A stretch of 6,723 nucleotides of DNA from Acidimicrobiaceae bacterium. GTDB taxonomy: Bacteria; Actinomycetota; Acidimicrobiia; Acidimicrobiales; Palsa-688. Every line of letters begins with the position of its first letter. Position 1 is the stretch's first letter. Made by a program: the position numbers and the translations under genes. The notes beneath the pieces were generated by a model. It had not been told where the DNA came from, made no database searches, and saw only the letters and a list, made by a program, of their open reading frames with translations. The stretch lies in NCBI GenBank assembly GCA_003156795.1, contig PMHU01000085.1:271-6993 (forward strand), read 5' to 3'. Shown piece by piece: positions 5,328-6,723 of this stretch.

Positions 5328-5783
5328 ATGCCACCGATTCAGGCCTACGCCGAGGGGTCGGTGTCTGCTCCCGCTGACAAGGTGTACAACTACTTGGCCG
5401 ACATGCGCCGGCATCACCCCAAATTTTTGCCTGCGGCGTTCTCGGACTTTGAAGTGGAAACGGGCGGCATCGGCGCCGGCACGGTCATCCGCTATCAAAT
5501 TAAAGTCGGCGGCCGAACCCGCTCTGTTCGTGCTGAGGTCGCTGAACCCGAACCGGGACGCACGCTCACGGAGTCCGAGACAGGCTCGAGCGCACTGACC
5601 ACCTTCACGGTCACGCCGGCAGGCACGTCATCGACGGTGCGAATCTCCAGCGAGTGGGCCGGAGCCGCAGGCGTTGGTGGCTTCTTCGAACGCCTGTTGG
5701 CGCCAAGGGTCTTACGCCGCCTGTTCGGCGACGAGTTGCGGCGTCTCGACGCCTACGCCCGCAGCCTGGCGGACGTCCAGTAG
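5328..5783 (+). CDS. SRPBCC-family (START/Bet v 1-like) protein
   Basis: The 151-residue cytosolic protein has the SRPBCC helix-grip layout. A first strand, IQAYAEGSVSAPADKVYNYLAD (4-25), runs into the first short helices. MRRHHPKFLP (26-35) has the common 'HP-FLP' turn. GIGAGTVIRYQIKVGG (47-62) and RTRSVRAEVAEPEPGRTLTE (63-82) are the antiparallel strands, and a long C-terminal helix covers about 117-149. The family forms a deep hydrophobic pocket and includes polyketide cyclases, coenzyme Q-binding proteins and many ligand carriers. No catalytic residue set is recognisable, so ligand and role are unknown. ATG 5328 is preferred over ATG 5313, because TAGGAA (5317-5322) lies a suitable distance upstream of 5328 and family members start just before the first strand. 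The longer form would add five residues (MIGTR). It sits 72 bases after the PRC-barrel gene. Confidence 0.8.
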   Translation: MPPIQAYAEGSVSAPADKVYNYLADMRRHHPKFLPAAFSDFEVETGGIGAGTVIRYQIKVGGRTRSVRAEVAEPEPGRTLTESETGSSALTTFTVTPAGTSSTVRISSEWAGAAGVGGFFERLLAPRVLRRLFGDELRRLDAYARSLADVQ

Positions 5784-5831
5784 CGCCCATCTGGGTGAAG
5801 TGGGTGATCGAATCGGGGCGGGAGGGACATC

Positions 5832-5847
5832 TCTCCGAGGACGGAGA
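5832..5847 (+). other. Small perfect hairpin between SRPBCC and lipoprotein genes
   Basis: TCTCCG (5832-5837) and CGGAGA (5842-5847) form a 6-bp stem with an AGGA loop. It is 48 bases after the SRPBCC stop and 32 before the lipoprotein ATG. It could be a weak terminator or a leader hairpin. No T-tract follows. Confidence 0.25.
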
Positions 5848-5879
5848 ACCAAAATACAGTTTCGAGCGTCAAACTGATC

Positions 5880-6645
5880 ATGCTGCCGAAGATCCGCCGG
5901 GCCTTCTCCTCTCCATGGTGGCCGTCGCGGGAGCCCTACTTAGTGGCTGTAGCAGCGGTACCGGTCCGGCGAAGGACCTGGCGACGCCTGCAGCGGTAGG
6001 AAGCCCCTCATCGACGGTGGGCCCTGGGCCGGCCAAGCCGTTCACAACTGTGCGACCGGCTGGCACGTCCGGCTCTAAGTGTGGTTACAGCACCGTCGCC
6101 GGGATTGGTCGCGGCGTCGGTTTGGGCCCATCGGGTGGACCCGCACCCGTGTGGTCGGGCCGGGTCGGCCAGGTCCAGACCGTCCATGGCACCGAGGCTT
6201 ACACGCTCCTCGATGGCTCTCCAGGTCTGCGGACATGCGTGGCGTCGTTCAACATCACCACGGGAAAACTGTTTTGGGAGATGCCGACGTCGATCGCCGG
6301 GTCGCCTTTCGGGCTGGCGGCCGTTCCGACGTCGTCGTCGAGGCCACTAGCGGGGTAGCGGTTGGCTCCAGCCGGCCGAGCGTTTTGGGCGACGTTGGCT
6401 CCTACTCGGGCCCAGCGATCATTCCGGTCATCAACCAGCTCATCGGACTCGATCCGTCGACCGGGACGCCAATGTGGACCTTGGCTGTCCCTGACGACGG
6501 CCAGCAGCTGCCCGCCGCAGTCGTGGGCTCCACCCAACCAGACCCCGTGTCGGTCGACTCGCCACCCGGCGTCGTGTCCGTCGGAGAGGGACCGGTCCTT
6601 GTCTCAGCCGAGTTCGGAGGCGAGATAGTCGAAGCATTCCGCTAA
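5880..6645 (+). pseudogene. PQQ-repeat (beta-propeller-like) lipoprotein, interrupted by two apparent one-base losses
   Basis: The gene reads coherently only across three frames. ATG 5880 gives MLPKIRRAF, a basic signal-peptide start. The hydrophobic core and lipobox, LLSMVAVAGALLSGC with Cys at codon 5948-5950, lie in another frame, and adding one C after 5906 joins them. A Ser/Thr/Pro/Gly-rich linker follows, then propeller-like blocks VASFNITTGKLFWEMP and, after a second shift, LIGLDPSTGTPMWTLAVPDDG. Adding one base near 6328 turns the end of the second segment into AVPDVVVEATSG and removes the TAG at 6356. The restored protein would be about 255 residues: exported, lipid-anchored, with at least two PQQ-like WD-type repeats (PF13360 style), as in BamB-like or actinobacterial sensor lipoproteins. 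It ends at TAA 6643-6645, shorter than a full propeller. It may be a decaying gene or a correct gene with sequencing or assembly indels. No strong ribosome site precedes ATG 5880. Confidence 0.65.
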
Positions 6646-6723
6646 GGGCTCGCCACGACGCAACTTGACGCGATTCTTCGACATAAGGGCTGGTCATTGA
6701 TAAGGACATGTTCCAAGTTGTTT
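6646..6723. other. Window end, no feature recognised
   Basis: TTGACG at 6665-6670 resembles a -35, but no -10 stands 16-19 bases downstream. ATG at 6708 has only AAGGA almost touching it and too little sequence to judge. Nothing is called here. Confidence 0.3.

Noticed and set aside
5654..5879. Frame-2 extension upstream of the lipoprotein from ATG 5654
   Set aside because: It lies largely inside the SRPBCC gene and would put an acidic HAAEDPP segment before the hydrophobic core, unlike a signal peptide. MLPKIRRA in frame 3 is the expected start.
1..6723. CRISPR array, tRNA, rRNA, insertion sequence or prophage signs
   Set aside because: No spaced identical repeats, cloverleaf-like sequence, transposase or integrase motifs, or terminal inverted repeats were found on reading both strands.

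Overview
The window reads as a high-GC actinobacterial chromosome segment. Codon use is strongly G/C at third positions, Shine-Dalgarno sites are AGGAGG-like, there is a probable leaderless promoter and a terminator hairpin with no T-tract, and the protein families (tandem PRC-barrel protein, SRPBCC protein, PQQ-repeat lipoprotein with a Ser/Thr/Pro linker) are common in Actinomycetota, possibly an Acidimicrobiia-like lineage. The lineage is inferred from style and cannot be fixed without a search. All genes lie on the + strand. No rRNA, tRNA, CRISPR array, insertion sequence or integrase is visible.

Region by region: bases 1-462 hold the 3' end of a DUF347-type multi-pass membrane protein. 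Bases 463-563 are a dense regulatory stretch with two overlapping inverted repeats on a probable leaderless promoter. A two-gene operon follows: an XRE-cupin regulator (564-1139) and, 19 bases later, a short single-domain M24 'pita-bread' hydrolase (1159-1863). It ends at a strong T-tailed terminator (1890-1924). An APC-family amino acid/amine permease (2071-3621) has its own candidate promoter and a leader of about 100 bases, and ends at a hairpin with a 16-bp stem (3649-3683). A gap of about 300 bases precedes a class I glutamine amidotransferase (3929-4669). A TTG-started tandem PRC-barrel-like protein (4704-5255) and an SRPBCC protein (5328-5783) follow. The window closes with a PQQ-repeat lipoprotein gene (5880-6645) that can only be read by assuming two one-base losses.

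The most coherent unit is regulator + M24 hydrolase + APC permease. It looks like a small substrate-uptake and hydrolysis module: the permease imports an amino acid or amine-like compound, the M24 enzyme attacks a C-N bond in it or a derivative, and the cupin part of the regulator senses the substrate or a product. With the downstream class I amidotransferase it partly resembles the enterobacterial putrescine (puu) cluster, which also combines an XRE-cupin regulator, an APC permease and a class I amidotransferase fold. However, no gamma-glutamyl ligase, oxidase or dehydrogenase is present here, and the amidotransferase has GMP-synthase-like rather than PuuD-like motifs. The substrate is unknown. 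The genes after 4704 look unrelated to this module.
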